DNA from: Pseudomonadota bacterium | GTDB lineage: Bacteria > Pseudomonadota > Gammaproteobacteria > Xanthomonadales > Xanthomonadaceae | Direction: 5' to 3' | Length of the DNA: 64,000 nt | NCBI GenBank assembly: GCA_021821195.1 | Contig: JAKACT010000007.1 | Location: 75,442-139,441, forward strand | Shown: one piece after another, positions 51,509 through 64,000 of the stretch | Numbering within the stretch: the stretch's first letter is position 1 | Layout: every line of letters starts with the position of its first letter | Translations under genes and position numbers: made by a program | The notes under the pieces: generated by a model | Databases searched by the model: none | What the model saw: the letters and a program-made list of their open reading frames with translations, nothing else | Told to the model about the DNA's origin: nothing

Positions 51509-53122
51509 TCAGGCCGTATCGATCGCCCGCGCGCCGGCCAGGCGGATGCGGAAGCAGGCGCCGCCGGCGGGGATGGCGACGTAGCTGAGGTCGGCCTGGT
51601 TGGCCAGGCACATCTCGCGGGCGATGTAGAGGCCCAGTCCGGTGCCGTGGCTGGAGGTGGTGAAGAACGGGTGGAACAGCTGGCCGGCGACGGTTTCGGG
51701 AATGCCGGGGCCGTGGTCGACCACGTCTAGCAGGGGCGCGTCCTTGGCGTCGCGGTGCACGTGCAGCGACACGCGCGCGGGTTCGCCGGGCATGCGGCCG
51801 TAGACCAGGGCGTTGTGCACCAGCACGGTGACTATCTGCTGCAGCTGCCGGCGATCGACCAGGCAGGGCACCGGCCGGCCGTCGGTGCGGGCGTCCAGGG
51901 TGTCGCGGTCGAGCGGGTGGCTGTTGCAGTAGTCGACGACGAAATGGCGGGCGAATTCGCCCAGGTCCACGTGCTCGGGCTGGGCGCGCTCGCGCCGGGC
52001 CAGCCCCAGCACGTTCTCGACGATGCCGTTCATGCGCCGGGTCTGCTGGTAGATGATCTCCAGCAGGCGGCGGTCGGCCTCGGGGATGTCGCGCGACTCC
52101 TCCAGCAGCTGGGTGGCGTAGCTGATCGCCGCCAGCGGGTTGCGGATCTCGTGGGCCAGGCTGGCGGAAAAGCGGCCCAGCGTGGCCAAGGTCAGGGTTT
52201 CCGCGCGCCGCGAGGCCAGCTCGGCGTCGTCCAGGAACACCAGCACCTGGTCGCCCTCGGCCAGCAGGCGGGCGAAGCGCGGCAGCACCTCCGGCAGGTC
52301 GGCGGCCAGCTGCATCGGGATGGGATCGTTGTGGCCGTCGCGCTCCCAGCGCCGCAGCCTTGCCTCCAGCGCGGGCGCGGCGGTCGCCAGCAGGCGCCGG
52401 CCGTGGCCGGCATCGCCCAGCTGCAGCATGGCGGCCTCGTTGGCGAGGCGGATCTCGTCGTTGCCGTCCACCAGCAGCACGCCGGTGCGCATGCGGCGGA
52501 TGATCAGTTCGTTGACCTCGGCCAGGTTGGCGACCTGGCTGCCGCGCTGCTCGGCCAGCGCCTGGCTGGCGCGCAGCTGCCGCCCCAGCAGGCTGGTGAG
52601 GGTGGCCAGCGCCAGGTAGCTGGTGGCGTACATCACCGCTTCCACCGCCGGGCGGCCGTCGTCCTCGCTGGCCACGATGCTCCAGGCGTATTGCAGCAGC
52701 AGCGCCAGGCTGGCGGCGCCGGCCACCGCCAGGCCGCGGCGCAGCGGCAGCAGCAGGGCGGCGGCACCGACGTTGAACAGCAGCATCATGGCGATGCTGG
52801 AGGCCAGCGCCGGCAGCGCATGCATGGCCAGCGCGGTGACCAGGACGTCGCCGGCCACGCCGGTGGCCACCTGCGACTCCACCGCCCCGCGCCGGCCGGT
52901 GGCGAACAGCACCATCGCGCCCAGCAGGTAGGCCAGCGCCACCGCCGCAGCCAGCTGCGGATGGCGCGGCTGCGCCAGCAGGTCGCCGACCGGGCCGAAT
53001 ACCGTCAGGCACAGCAGCGCGGCCTCGAACACCCGGTAAAGCGTGAAGAAATAGAGTTCCCGCCGGATTTCGGCGTGGTGGACCGAACGGGCGTCGGTGG
53101 TCGCGGCGTCGGGCGGGGCCAT
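51509..53122 (-). CDS. pilS: Sensor histidine kinase PilS
   Basis: N-terminal TM bundle; H-box FSASLAHEIRNPLAAISYA; VVDHGPGIP; GTGLGLYIAREM. Confidence 0.92.
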   Translation of the reverse strand: MAPPDAATTDARSVHHAEIRRELYFFTLYRVFEAALLCLTVFGPVGDLLAQPRHPQLAAAVALAYLLGAMVLFATGRRGAVESQVATGVAGDVLVTALAMHALPALASSIAMMLLFNVGAAALLLPLRRGLAVAGAASLALLLQYAWSIVASEDDGRPAVEAVMYATSYLALATLTSLLGRQLRASQALAEQRGSQVANLAEVNELIIRRMRTGVLLVDGNDEIRLANEAAMLQLGDAGHGRRLLATAAPALEARLRRWERDGHNDPIPMQLAADLPEVLPRFARLLAEGDQVLVFLDDAELASRRAETLTLATLGRFSASLAHEIRNPLAAISYATQLLEESRDIPEADRRLLEIIYQQTRRMNGIVENVLGLARRERAQPEHVDLGEFARHFVVDYCNSHPLDRDTLDARTDGRPVPCLVDRRQLQQIVTVLVHNALVYGRMPGEPARVSLHVHRDAKDAPLLDVVDHGPGIPETVAGQLFHPFFTTSSHGTGLGLYIAREMCLANQADLSYVAIPAGGACFRIRLAGARAIDTA

Positions 53123-53267
53123 GGGGCCCGAGTATGCGGGATGCGACGGGGATCGAAGCATGCGGCGCCGCAACACGTTAAAATGGCCGGCCGCCCGCGC
53201 CGGACCGGTTCCACCGGACACGCGGAGCGTTCCAGCCGTTATCGGCAAATTCCTCCCCGGGTGATCC

Positions 53268-54437
<1,170 letters not shown>

Positions 54438-54447
54438 TCCCACATCC

Positions 54448-54525
54448 GTAGGAGCGCACCGCAGGGGCGCGACCGGTTTTGCCGGATCACGCCAAGAGCA
54501 TCGCGCCCCTGCGGTGCGCTCCTAC
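54448..54525. repeat. Perfect 25-bp inverted repeat, 28-nt loop, between sucC and sucD (REP/BIME-like)
   Basis: gtaggagcgcaccgcaggggcgcga ... tcgcgcccctgcggtgcgctcctac. Confidence 0.93.
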
Positions 54526-54546
54526 GACAGCAAAGGATTCAATCCC

Positions 54547-55422
54547 ATGTCCGTTCTCATCAACAAGAACACCAAGGTGATCGTGCAGGGCTTCACCGGC
54601 CAGCAGGGCACCTTCCACGCCACCCAGATGGTGGAATACGGCACCCAGGTCGTTGGCGGCGTGACGCCCGGCAAGGGCGGCACCACCCACATCGAGCTGC
54701 CGGTGTTCAACACCGTGGCCGAAGCCGTGGCCTCCACCGGCGCCAATGCCTCCGTGATCTACGTGCCGCCGCCGTTCGCGGCCGACGCGATCCTGGAAGC
54801 CGCGGCCGCCGGCATCAAGGTCATCGTCTGCATCACCGAGGGCATCCCGGTGCTGGACATGCTGCGCGTGAAGAACGTGCTGAAGCAGCACCCGGACGTG
54901 GTGCTGGTCGGCCCGAACTGCCCCGGCATCATCACCCCGGGCGAGTGCAAGATCGGCATCATGCCGGGCCACATCCACCAGAAGGGCAAGATCGGCATCG
55001 TCAGCCGCTCCGGCACGCTGACCTACGAAGCCGTGAAGCAGACCACCGCCGCCGGCCTCGGCCAGTCCACCGTGATCGGCATCGGCGGCGACCCGATCAA
55101 CGGCCTGAACTTCGTCGACTGCCTGAAGCTGTTCAACGAAGACCCGCAGACCGAAGGCATCATCATGGTCGGCGAGATCGGCGGTGCGGCGGAGGAAGCC
55201 GGCGCCGAGTACATCAAGAACCACGTCAAGAAGCCGGTGGTCGGCTTTATCGCCGGCGCGTCCGCGCCGAAGGGCAAGCGCATGGGCCACGCCGGTGCGA
55301 TCGCTTCCGGCGGTTCGGGCACGGCCGAAGGCAAGTTCGCGGCGATGGAAGCCGCCGGCGTCACCACGGTGAAGTCGCCGGGCGACCTGGGCGCGGCCAT
55401 CGCGGCACGCCTGGCCAAGTAA
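54547..55422 (+). CDS. sucD: Succinyl-CoA synthetase alpha subunit
   Basis: [44 protein letters not shown]. Confidence 0.96.
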   Translation: MSVLINKNTKVIVQGFTGQQGTFHATQMVEYGTQVVGGVTPGKGGTTHIELPVFNTVAEAVASTGANASVIYVPPPFAADAILEAAAAGIKVIVCITEGIPVLDMLRVKNVLKQHPDVVLVGPNCPGIITPGECKIGIMPGHIHQKGKIGIVSRSGTLTYEAVKQTTAAGLGQSTVIGIGGDPINGLNFVDCLKLFNEDPQTEGIIMVGEIGGAAEEAGAEYIKNHVKKPVVGFIAGASAPKGKRMGHAGAIASGGSGTAEGKFAAMEAAGVTTVKSPGDLGAAIAARLAK

Positions 55423-55443
55423 GCCAGCGCTTCATCCGCACGA

Positions 55444-55469
55444 CGCAAAGGCCGCCTCCGGGCGGCCTT
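55444..55469 (+). terminator. Terminator after sucD
   Basis: 11-bp stem caaaggccgcc/tccg/ggcggcctttg. Confidence 0.75.
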
Positions 55470-55512
55470 TGTCGTTTCTGGTGCCGGCCCACTGCCGTCG
55501 CGGTGTGCAAAA

Positions 55513-55542
55513 GAAAACGGCGGCCCAAAGGCCGCCGTTTTC
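55513..55542 (-). terminator. Terminator of hppA
   Basis: 13-bp stem gaaaacggcggcc/caaa/ggccgccgttttc; T-rich run on the minus strand side. Confidence 0.75.
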
Positions 55543-55560
55543 GTGTCGCGTGACGCCGGC

Positions 55561-57765
<2,205 letters not shown>

Positions 57766-58000
57766 GAAACCCCTCCCCGGAGTGTTCGAATGGAAGAATC
57801 AGGTTGTCGTGCCCACCCATGGGCGGGCGACATCCGACTATCGCACACCCGAACCGGCGGGCGTGAGCTGCCGCCGGGTTTCGCGGGGATACGGCCGCCT
57901 GCATGCGCGAACGATGGACGCACGCGGGCATGCGTCGCGGCGTGATTCAGCCAGCCCATGCCAGTCTGGCCATCCGATCCGTGTTGCCGAGGCTGTTTCG

Positions 58001-58504
58001 ATGTTGCGACTGCACACGTTCTGCGCCGGCCTGCTTGCCGCTTCCGTGGCGATTGCAGGCGATGGTGCCCCGGAAATCCAGCGCGCCCCCGCCGCGCCAC
58101 AGGCCGTTGGCGTGGCGCACACCCTGCGCACCATCCCCGAGGCCTGCGCGCGGCTGGAAGGGCGTTTCACCGGCGATGCCGCCGCCCCCTACGCGCTGGC
58201 TACAGTCCGCAGCGCCGCGCGCTGCCAGCCGCGCGCGGCGCTGCGGCAACAGGCGCCCAAGGTGGATGCAGCAGGGTGGGTATTGAATGACTTGATCCGC
58301 GTACCCAGCGCGGCCTGCCCGTCGCAACAGGCCGTGGTGCGGGTGTGGCGCAAGCCGGCAGGCAGCGCTGCGCCGAAGATGGATGCGCAGGGCAAGGCCC
58401 GCGTCTATCTCAAGGACGGATTGGATGCGGCGGCGGCGGGCCAGCTGGGGGCGATCCCGCAGTACGCGGTGGCGATGGCGGTGGAAGGCAAGGACTGCCG
58501 CTGA
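58001..58504 (+). CDS. Hypothetical secreted protein
   Basis: MLRLHTFCAGLLAASVAIAGDG signal peptide; open frame to 58504; family not recognised. Confidence 0.6.
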   Translation: MLRLHTFCAGLLAASVAIAGDGAPEIQRAPAAPQAVGVAHTLRTIPEACARLEGRFTGDAAAPYALATVRSAARCQPRAALRQQAPKVDAAGWVLNDLIRVPSAACPSQQAVVRVWRKPAGSAAPKMDAQGKARVYLKDGLDAAAAGQLGAIPQYAVAMAVEGKDCR

Positions 58505-58511
58505 GTGCCGC

Positions 58512-58736
58512 TTAGTCCGGCACCACCACCCGCTTGAGCTTGCTGCCGGCGCCGGTCTTGATGGTGATGGACGATTTCGTGCAGCCGAAGGTGCGCGCCA
58601 CCAGCTCGACCAGCTCCGCGTTGGCCTTGCCATCGACCGGCGGCGATTTCAGCTGCGCAAGCCAAGTACCGTCGTCCTGCTGGGTGAGCGCGGAGACGCG
58701 GCTGTTGGGCTTGGCCTTGACCAGGAGGATGGGCAT
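58512..58736 (-). CDS. DUF167/YggU family protein
   Basis: VKAKPNSRV...LKSPPVDGKANAELVELVARTFG. Confidence 0.88.
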   Translation of the reverse strand: MPILLVKAKPNSRVSALTQQDDGTWLAQLKSPPVDGKANAELVELVARTFGCTKSSITIKTGAGSKLKRVVVPD

Positions 58737-58776
58737 GCGGGGAGGATTGCACGTGCCCCGTGGGCTGGAAAGTAGA

Positions 58777-58796
58777 GAGCCCCCTTGCGGGGGCTC
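58777..58796 (-). terminator. Hairpin downstream of the DUF2846-like gene
   Basis: 8-bp stem gagccccc/ttgc/gggggctc. Confidence 0.5.
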
Positions 58797-58817
58797 CGGT
58801 GGCGCAGGCCGTTGCGA

Positions 58818-59300
58818 TCAGTCGCCGAGCGGCTTGGAAGGCTTCAGCTTCGACGCCGCCGCATCGAAAGCGGCACGGTCGGACGGGCTCAGGTTCGGGC
58901 GCCCGGTCATCATGCCCATCGTGATCGAACCCTGCACGAAATAGGTCTCACCGGCCTCGACTTCCATGGTCAGGACGTCCTTGGCTTCCGAGTGCACGGT
59001 GTACTGGTGGGTGCCCGGTTCGACCGCGGCGACGAAGTAGTTGCCGCTGCGGAGCTTGCCGAGTTCCGTCTCGCCTTCGCGGACGATGAAGCCGACGGCC
59101 GCGCCGGCGAACTTCGAGGGGCGGAAGAACACGATCTGGCCCTTGCCTTCCGGCACGGCTCCAATCATCGAAGCGGTGGCGCTGTTGGCTGCCGGGCTGG
59201 CCGCGCTGGTGGCGTCCTGCGCGGTGGCGTCCTGTGCCTGTGCGGTGGCGCAGGCCAGGCCGAGGAAGGCGGTCAGGCAGATTCTGCTTGCAAGGTTCAC
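58818..59300 (-). CDS. DUF2846-like secreted protein
   Basis: Signal peptide; GQIVFFRPSKFAGAAVGFIVREGETELGKLRSGNYFVAAVEPGTHQYTV; GTG start overlapping upstream stop. Confidence 0.7.
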   Translation of the reverse strand: MNLASRICLTAFLGLACATAQAQDATAQDATSAASPAANSATASMIGAVPEGKGQIVFFRPSKFAGAAVGFIVREGETELGKLRSGNYFVAAVEPGTHQYTVHSEAKDVLTMEVEAGETYFVQGSITMGMMTGRPNLSPSDRAAFDAAASKLKPSKPLGD

Positions 59301-59920
59301 TGTGGTGTTTCCTGGTTGGGTGGTGTGTTGGGTGGAACAGGATTCGTGGGTTCGCGCATTCGTGGCGGTATTTCCAGCTTGGCGGCCCCGATGCTGCCGG
59401 CCGGTACGACCATCTGGCCGCCGCGGATGAAGATGCCTAGCAGGGCGCCAGCGGGCGCCGCGGAGGCCAGGGCGATGGTGGCGCCGATGGCAGTCGCGCT
59501 GCGATCCTTGCCGGTGCCGGTCAGGCGCAGCGCGCGCAGTCGGAGTGGGCCCTGCGGCGTATCCAGGTAGCGCGCCGCAAGGATGAGTTCGCCGGGCTTG
59601 CCGCCGGTGCGCGCGCGGTCGGCATGCACCACTTCTCCCCGCCCCGGCGTGCCGGACGCGAGCACGGTGCCGTCGGGAAGCACGACCGCTTGTGCCAGCC
59701 GCAGGGCGAACGTGTCGCCGCGATGCTGTTGCGAGGAGTCGAGCTGCTCGGTGATTTCGATCGCCACGGGGATGACGGCAGGCGCCGGTTCCATGTTGCC
59801 TGCGTCGCCCGTCGCGGCCAATCCGGACGGGGGCAGGGCCTGTGCCCATGCCGTGGTCGCGCTAACGCACGCGGCCAGCAGGCACGCCGCCACCCGATTC
59901 CCGTGCAATCGAATCCCCAT
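59297..59920 (-). CDS. Hypothetical secreted protein, TrbI-like/glycine-rich-loop fold possible
   Basis: Signal peptide MGIRLHGNRVAACLLAACVSATTAWAQ; open frame; translational overlap with downstream gene. Confidence 0.55.
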   Translation of the reverse strand: MGIRLHGNRVAACLLAACVSATTAWAQALPPSGLAATGDAGNMEPAPAVIPVAIEITEQLDSSQQHRGDTFALRLAQAVVLPDGTVLASGTPGRGEVVHADRARTGGKPGELILAARYLDTPQGPLRLRALRLTGTGKDRSATAIGATIALASAAPAGALLGIFIRGGQMVVPAGSIGAAKLEIPPRMREPTNPVPPNTPPNQETPQ

Positions 59921-60037
59921 CCTTGCGATCACCCGCCTCCCCAATCCCCGCGGCGAGTCTAAGGGATCGACCCCGGGCTTCGCCATGTGGAGATGCGCCG
60001 GCACGGAGCCAGCAGCCGTCCGTTGGCATGGAAAGAA

Positions 60038-60062
60038 GAACGCCCGGGAAGACCGGGCGTTC
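60038..60062 (-). terminator. Terminator of CsgG-like gene
   Basis: 10-bp stem gaacgcccgg/gaaga/ccgggcgttc with T-rich tail on minus strand. Confidence 0.7.
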
Positions 60063-60087
60063 GTAGGGTGCGTGTCGAGGGCCGCGG

Positions 60088-60894
60088 TCAGTCGCCGACC
60101 TTGAGCGTGCCGCCCTTGCCCAGGCCGCCCTTGACCTGCTGCGGCTTGTAGTCGCGCATGGCCCGCACCAGGTTGTTGTAGGCCTCGCCGAAGGCGGCGG
60201 CGATGGTCTTGCCTTCCGCGGTGTTGCTGTAGCCGCCCAGCGCGCCGAAGCCGCTGCTGCCAAAACCGCCGCCGCCGAGGCCGAAGCTGGTCTTCTTGGC
60301 CGCGCCCATCGCCACCCCGATCTGTACGCCGGAACGGTTGTCGATCATGGTCAGCATGGTTTCGGCCTTGCCGAACTTCAGCCCGCCGGCCAGCGCGCCG
60401 ACCGCGCCCAGCGCGCCGCCGAAGTGGCCCAGTGCGCCGCCGATGCCGCCTGCATTCTTCTGCGAGAAGTTGATGCTGGGGCTGACGGTGTAGTCGGCGG
60501 CGACCATCTGGCCCTTGCCGAAGTTGCTGCCGGCGCGCATTTCACCGCTGTCCTGCAGCGCGCGCTCCTGCATCATGTTCTGCATCGCACGGCCGCGTTC
60601 CACCACCACGAAGCAGTTGGACTGCTGGATCAGCATGCGGATCACCGGCACCGTCGACGGCAGGCGCATGTCGGTGGTGAGGTAGCGGTACCAGTCGCCT
60701 TCCTGCTCCTCGACCACCGCGATCGTGCCCATCGGCTCGTCGCAGGTTTCGAGGTTGGCGCCGGTGTTCTGTGCGTTGGCACCGCCGGCGGAACCCTGCG
60801 GGTCGTTCTTCTTCTTGCTGAACTGCGCCTGCGCAGGCGCGCTGGCCACGGCCACGGTCAAGGCCAGCGCGGCGGCGGTGAATGCGATCTTCAT
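60088..60894 (-). CDS. CsgG-like secreted protein
   Basis: Signal peptide; RMLIQQSNCFVVVERGRAMQNMMQERALQDSGEMR...GQMVAADYTVSPSI resembles the CsgG/HfaB core. Confidence 0.7.
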   Translation of the reverse strand: MKIAFTAAALALTVAVASAPAQAQFSKKKNDPQGSAGGANAQNTGANLETCDEPMGTIAVVEEQEGDWYRYLTTDMRLPSTVPVIRMLIQQSNCFVVVERGRAMQNMMQERALQDSGEMRAGSNFGKGQMVAADYTVSPSINFSQKNAGGIGGALGHFGGALGAVGALAGGLKFGKAETMLTMIDNRSGVQIGVAMGAAKKTSFGLGGGGFGSSGFGALGGYSNTAEGKTIAAAFGEAYNNLVRAMRDYKPQQVKGGLGKGGTLKVGD

Positions 60895-60960
60895 GGTGTC
60901 CCCGTTCAATGTGATGAGCGTCGCGAAATGCGCGCGGTGGTGAGTTTAAACCGGAGGCGT

Positions 60961-62217
60961 TCAGCCGCTCCAGCCTGGAAGCCGGCGACGTACCTGCCGC
61001 AGCTTGGGTACTACGTAATCCGGCAGCCCATCCCGGCCAAACGGTGGATAGGCCTCGCCCGCGACCAGCGGGGTCAGGTAGCGGCGCGCCGCCGCAGTGA
61101 TGCCATGGCCGTCCGCGCGGATGAAGCCCTTGGGCATGGTCTTCTCGTGGTTGGCGATGCGCGCCAGCGGGGCGATGTCGATATGCCAGCGGTAGGGCGC
61201 GTCGCTGTCGCGCACGATCACCGGCATCACCGCGTTCTGCCCGGCGAGGGCGCATTCCACCGCCGCCCGCCCGACCGCCAGCGCCTGCTCGAGGTCGGTG
61301 GCGCTGGCGAGGTGTCGGGCCGACCGCTGCAGGTAGTCGGGCAGCGCCCAGTGCACCTTGTAGCCCAGCGCGTCCTTGACCCGCCCGGCCAGGTGCGAGG
61401 CCACCCCCCCCAGCTGGGTATGGCCGAAGCTGTCCTTGCCGCCGCCGGCATCGGCGACGAACGTCCCGTCGGCGGTGCGGATGCCTTCGCTGGCCACCAC
61501 CACGCAGTAGCCGACCCGCTTGACCACGGCATCCACCCTGGCCAGGAAATCGGCCTCGTCGAACACCCGCTCCGGGAACAGGATCAGGTGCGGCGCCTCG
61601 TCCTTGCCTTCGCCTGCCAGGCCCGCCGCCGCTGCCAGCCAACCGGCGTGGCGGCCCATCGCCTCGTAGACGAACACCTTGGTGGAGGTTTCCGCCATCG
61701 CCGCCACGTCCAGCCCGCATTCGCGCACCGACACCGCGGTGTACTTGGCCGCCGAGCCGAAGCCCGGGCAGCAGTCGGTCACGGCCAGGTCGTTGTCCAC
61801 CGTCTTCGGCACGCCCACGCAGGTCAGCGGATAGCCGAACTCAGCGGCCAGCTGCGACACCTTCAGGGCGGTATCGGCGGAATCGTTGCCGCCGTTGTAG
61901 AGGAACCAGCGCACGTCGTGGGCGCGGAAGACTTCCAGCAGGCGCTCGTACTTGGCGCGGTCGTCGGCCAGCGACTTGAGCTTGAGCCGGCAGCTGCCGA
62001 ACGTGCCGCCGGGGGTATGCGCCAGGCCCTTGATCTCGGCGGCGGTCAGGGTGGAGGTATCCAAGAGTTCTTCGCGCAACGCCCCGAGGATGCCGTTGCG
62101 GGCGGCCAAGACCGGCACCTTGCGGGCGCGGGCGGCCTGCAGCACGGCGGAGGCGGTGGCGTTGATGACGGCGGTGACGCCGCCGCTCTGGGCATACAGC
62201 AGGGTGCCGGCAGGCAT
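60961..62217 (-). CDS. pfp: Pyrophosphate-dependent 6-phosphofructokinase
   Basis: LYAQSGGVTAVINATA; YNGGNDSADTA; GVPKTVDNDLAVTDCCPGFGSAAKY; EAMGRHAGWLAAA. Confidence 0.88.
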   Translation of the reverse strand: MPAGTLLYAQSGGVTAVINATASAVLQAARARKVPVLAARNGILGALREELLDTSTLTAAEIKGLAHTPGGTFGSCRLKLKSLADDRAKYERLLEVFRAHDVRWFLYNGGNDSADTALKVSQLAAEFGYPLTCVGVPKTVDNDLAVTDCCPGFGSAAKYTAVSVRECGLDVAAMAETSTKVFVYEAMGRHAGWLAAAAGLAGEGKDEAPHLILFPERVFDEADFLARVDAVVKRVGYCVVVASEGIRTADGTFVADAGGGKDSFGHTQLGGVASHLAGRVKDALGYKVHWALPDYLQRSARHLASATDLEQALAVGRAAVECALAGQNAVMPVIVRDSDAPYRWHIDIAPLARIANHEKTMPKGFIRADGHGITAAARRYLTPLVAGEAYPPFGRDGLPDYVVPKLRQVRRRLPGWSG

Positions 62218-62332
62218 GGGAAATCCTTTGCAGTGGGTCTGGAACGACGGCCGGATGCGTTAAGCTGGCCGGGTAGCGGGGGTTCGGGTGCAGTCTAACG
62301 CCGCCCCGCCTGTCCATTACTGGAGTAATTCG

Positions 62333-62911
62333 ATGCGATTGGTTCTGTTGGGCGCGCCGGGTTCCGGCAAGGGCACCCAGGCGACGCGACTCAAGGAACA
62401 TCTGCAGGTTCCGCACATTTCCACCGGCGACCTGCTGCGCGCAGAGGTGGCCGCCGGCACCCCGCTGGGGCTGCAGGCCAAGGAAGTGATGGCGCGCGGT
62501 GACCTGGTCAGCGACGAGATCCTGCTGGGCATGCTGCGCTCGCGCTTCTCGCAGGCAGACACCCGCGCCGGCTTCATCCTCGACGGCTACCCGCGCAACC
62601 TCGCGCAGGCCGCCGCGCTGGACGAGCTGCTGGCCAGCCTGGGCCAGAAGTTCGACGCCGCGGTGCAACTGGCGGTGGACAACGAGCAGATCATCGAGCG
62701 CCTGGCCGGCCGCGCCAAGGCCGAGGGCCGCGCCGACGACACCCCCGAATCGGTGCGCCACCGCCTGAACGTGTACGACGAGAAGACCGCGCCGGTGATC
62801 GACTATTACCGCCAGCACGGCCAGCTGACCGTGGTGGATGGCGTCGGTTCGCTGGACGATGTCTTCGCCCGCATCATCGAGGCGATCCAGCCCGGGCACG
62901 ACGTCGGCTGA
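62333..62911 (+). CDS. adk: Adenylate kinase (short, lid-less form)
   Basis: MRLVLLGAPGSGKGTQATRL; FILDGYPRNLAQA. Confidence 0.95.
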   Translation: MRLVLLGAPGSGKGTQATRLKEHLQVPHISTGDLLRAEVAAGTPLGLQAKEVMARGDLVSDEILLGMLRSRFSQADTRAGFILDGYPRNLAQAAALDELLASLGQKFDAAVQLAVDNEQIIERLAGRAKAEGRADDTPESVRHRLNVYDEKTAPVIDYYRQHGQLTVVDGVGSLDDVFARIIEAIQPGHDVG

Positions 62912-62948
62912 AGCCTCCTGACGCAGCACGACACGTGCGAAAGCGGGG

Positions 62949-63017
62949 CGGCGGGCGCGTCGGCCCCGCAACCAAGCGAGTATCGGGGAGCGACTTGCGG
63001 GGCCGACGCGCCCGCCG
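62949..63017. repeat. Perfect 23-bp inverted repeat, 23-nt loop, between adk and mpl
   Basis: cggcgggcgcgtcggccccgcaa ... ttgcggggccgacgcgcccgccg. Confidence 0.9.
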
Positions 63018-63043
63018 TTCCGCTCCCTCCCGGAGCCCATGAC

Positions 63044-64000
63044 GTGAAACTCCATATCCTCGGCATCGCCGGTACCTTCATGGGTGGCGTGGCCGCGCTG
63101 GCGCGCGAACTCGGCCATGCCGTCGAAGGCAGCGACGCCAACATCTACCCGCCGATGTCCACCCAGCTGGAGCAGCTGGGCATCGCGCTGCAGCAGGGCT
63201 ATGCCGCCGGCAACATCGGCGCGGACTGCGATGAAATCATCGTCGGCAACGCGCTGTCGCGCGGCAACCCGGCGGTGGAGCACGTGCTCGATGCCGGGTT
63301 GAAGTACACCTCCGGCGCGCAGTGGCTGAGCGAGCGCGTGCTGCCCGGCCGCGACACCCTGGCGGTGGCCGGCACCCACGGCAAGACCACCACGACGACC
63401 ATCCTTGCCTACCTGCTGCAGGCCGCGGGCCGCGAACCGGGCTTCCTGATCGGCGGCGTGGCCGAGGACTTCGGCGTGTCGGCGCGGGTGGGCACGGGCC
63501 GCGAATTCGTGGTCGAGGCGGACGAATACGACACCGCCTTCTTCGACAAGCGCAGCAAGTTCGTCCACTACCGCCCGCTGGTCGCCATCCTCAACAACCT
63601 GGAATACGACCACGCCGACATCTTCCCGGACGTGGCCGCGATCCAGCGCCAGTTCCACCATCTGGTGCGCACCGTGCCCGGTCGCGGCCGGTTGATCGTC
63701 AACGGCCACGACGCGCACCTGCGTGAAGTGCTGGCGATGGGCTGCTGGACGCCGGTGGAGCGGTTCGGCTTCGATCCCGCATTCGAATGGAGCGCGCGCA
63801 AGCTCGCCGACGACGGCAGCGTGTTCGCGGTGTCCCATCGTGGTGAAGAACTGGGCGTGGTCGACTGGCCGCTGCTGGGCGACCACAACGTGCTGAACGG
63901 GTTGGCTGCGCTGGCGGCCTGCGCGGCGGTGGGCGTGGACGTCGCCGCGGTCATCCCGGCGCTGGCCGGCTTCCGCAGCGTGAAGCGGCGGCTGGAGGTA
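63044..64000 (+). CDS. mpl: UDP-N-acetylmuramate:L-alanyl-gamma-D-glutamyl-meso-diaminopimelate ligase (partial, runs off the window)
   Basis: VKLHILGIAGTFMGGVAALARELGHAVEGSDANIYPPMSTQLE read from GTG at 63044; [12 protein letters not shown]; not in the ORF track because it has no in-window stop. Confidence 0.92.
   Translation, partial: MKLHILGIAGTFMGGVAALARELGHAVEGSDANIYPPMSTQLEQLGIALQQGYAAGNIGADCDEIIVGNALSRGNPAVEHVLDAGLKYTSGAQWLSERVLPGRDTLAVAGTHGKTTTTTILAYLLQAAGREPGFLIGGVAEDFGVSARVGTGREFVVEADEYDTAFFDKRSKFVHYRPLVAILNNLEYDHADIFPDVAAIQRQFHHLVRTVPGRGRLIVNGHDAHLREVLAMGCWTPVERFGFDPAFEWSARKLADDGSVFAVSHRGEELGVVDWPLLGDHNVLNGLAALAACAAVGVDVAAVIPALAGFRSVKRRLEV

Noticed and set aside
60424-62298. 624-aa plus-strand ORF antisense to pfp and the csgG-like gene
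   Set aside because: Spans two genes on the other strand; no domain recognised.

Overview
The window is a GC-rich gammaproteobacterial chromosome segment. Gene content and order look like Xanthomonadaceae/Lysobacteraceae (inference, no search run). From left to right: (1) ribE-ribBA-ribH-nusB-thiL, an FAD-linked oxidase, yraN, an LpoA-type lipoprotein and rsmI; (2) rnpB (RNase P RNA) on the minus strand and an NRDE-family gene; (3) a dcw cell-division/cell-wall cluster, mraZ to lpxC, that lacks murD between mraY and ftsW; (4) dciA-like, an M23 peptidase, secA, a Nudix gene, coaE and pilD-pilC-pilB; (5) an accessory region of about 12 kb between pilB and two tandem type IV major pilin genes. 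This region holds a DUF4143-type ATPase, a hipBA-like module, a DPM/GtrB-like GT2, a GT4, a second GT2, a PglK-like ABC flippase and two paralogous GT-C-like multispanning proteins. I read the glycosyltransferase part as a candidate pilin (or surface) glycosylation island, and it is the most interesting part of the window; (6) pilR and pilS in convergent orientation with a HigBA-like toxin-antitoxin pair between them; (7) sucCD with a perfect 25-bp inverted repeat between the two genes, a K+-independent-type H+-pyrophosphatase, a PPi-dependent phosphofructokinase, adk and a partial mpl. Notable non-coding signals are a perfect 24-bp inverted repeat inserted in frame in thiL, two HipB-like operators with 5-8-5 geometry, two sigma54 promoter matches (one per pilin), an intrinsic terminator between the pilins, MraZ-type repeats and a DnaA box upstream of mraZ, and several REP-like hairpins. 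All calls come from reading the sequence and the supplied ORF translations; no database search was run.
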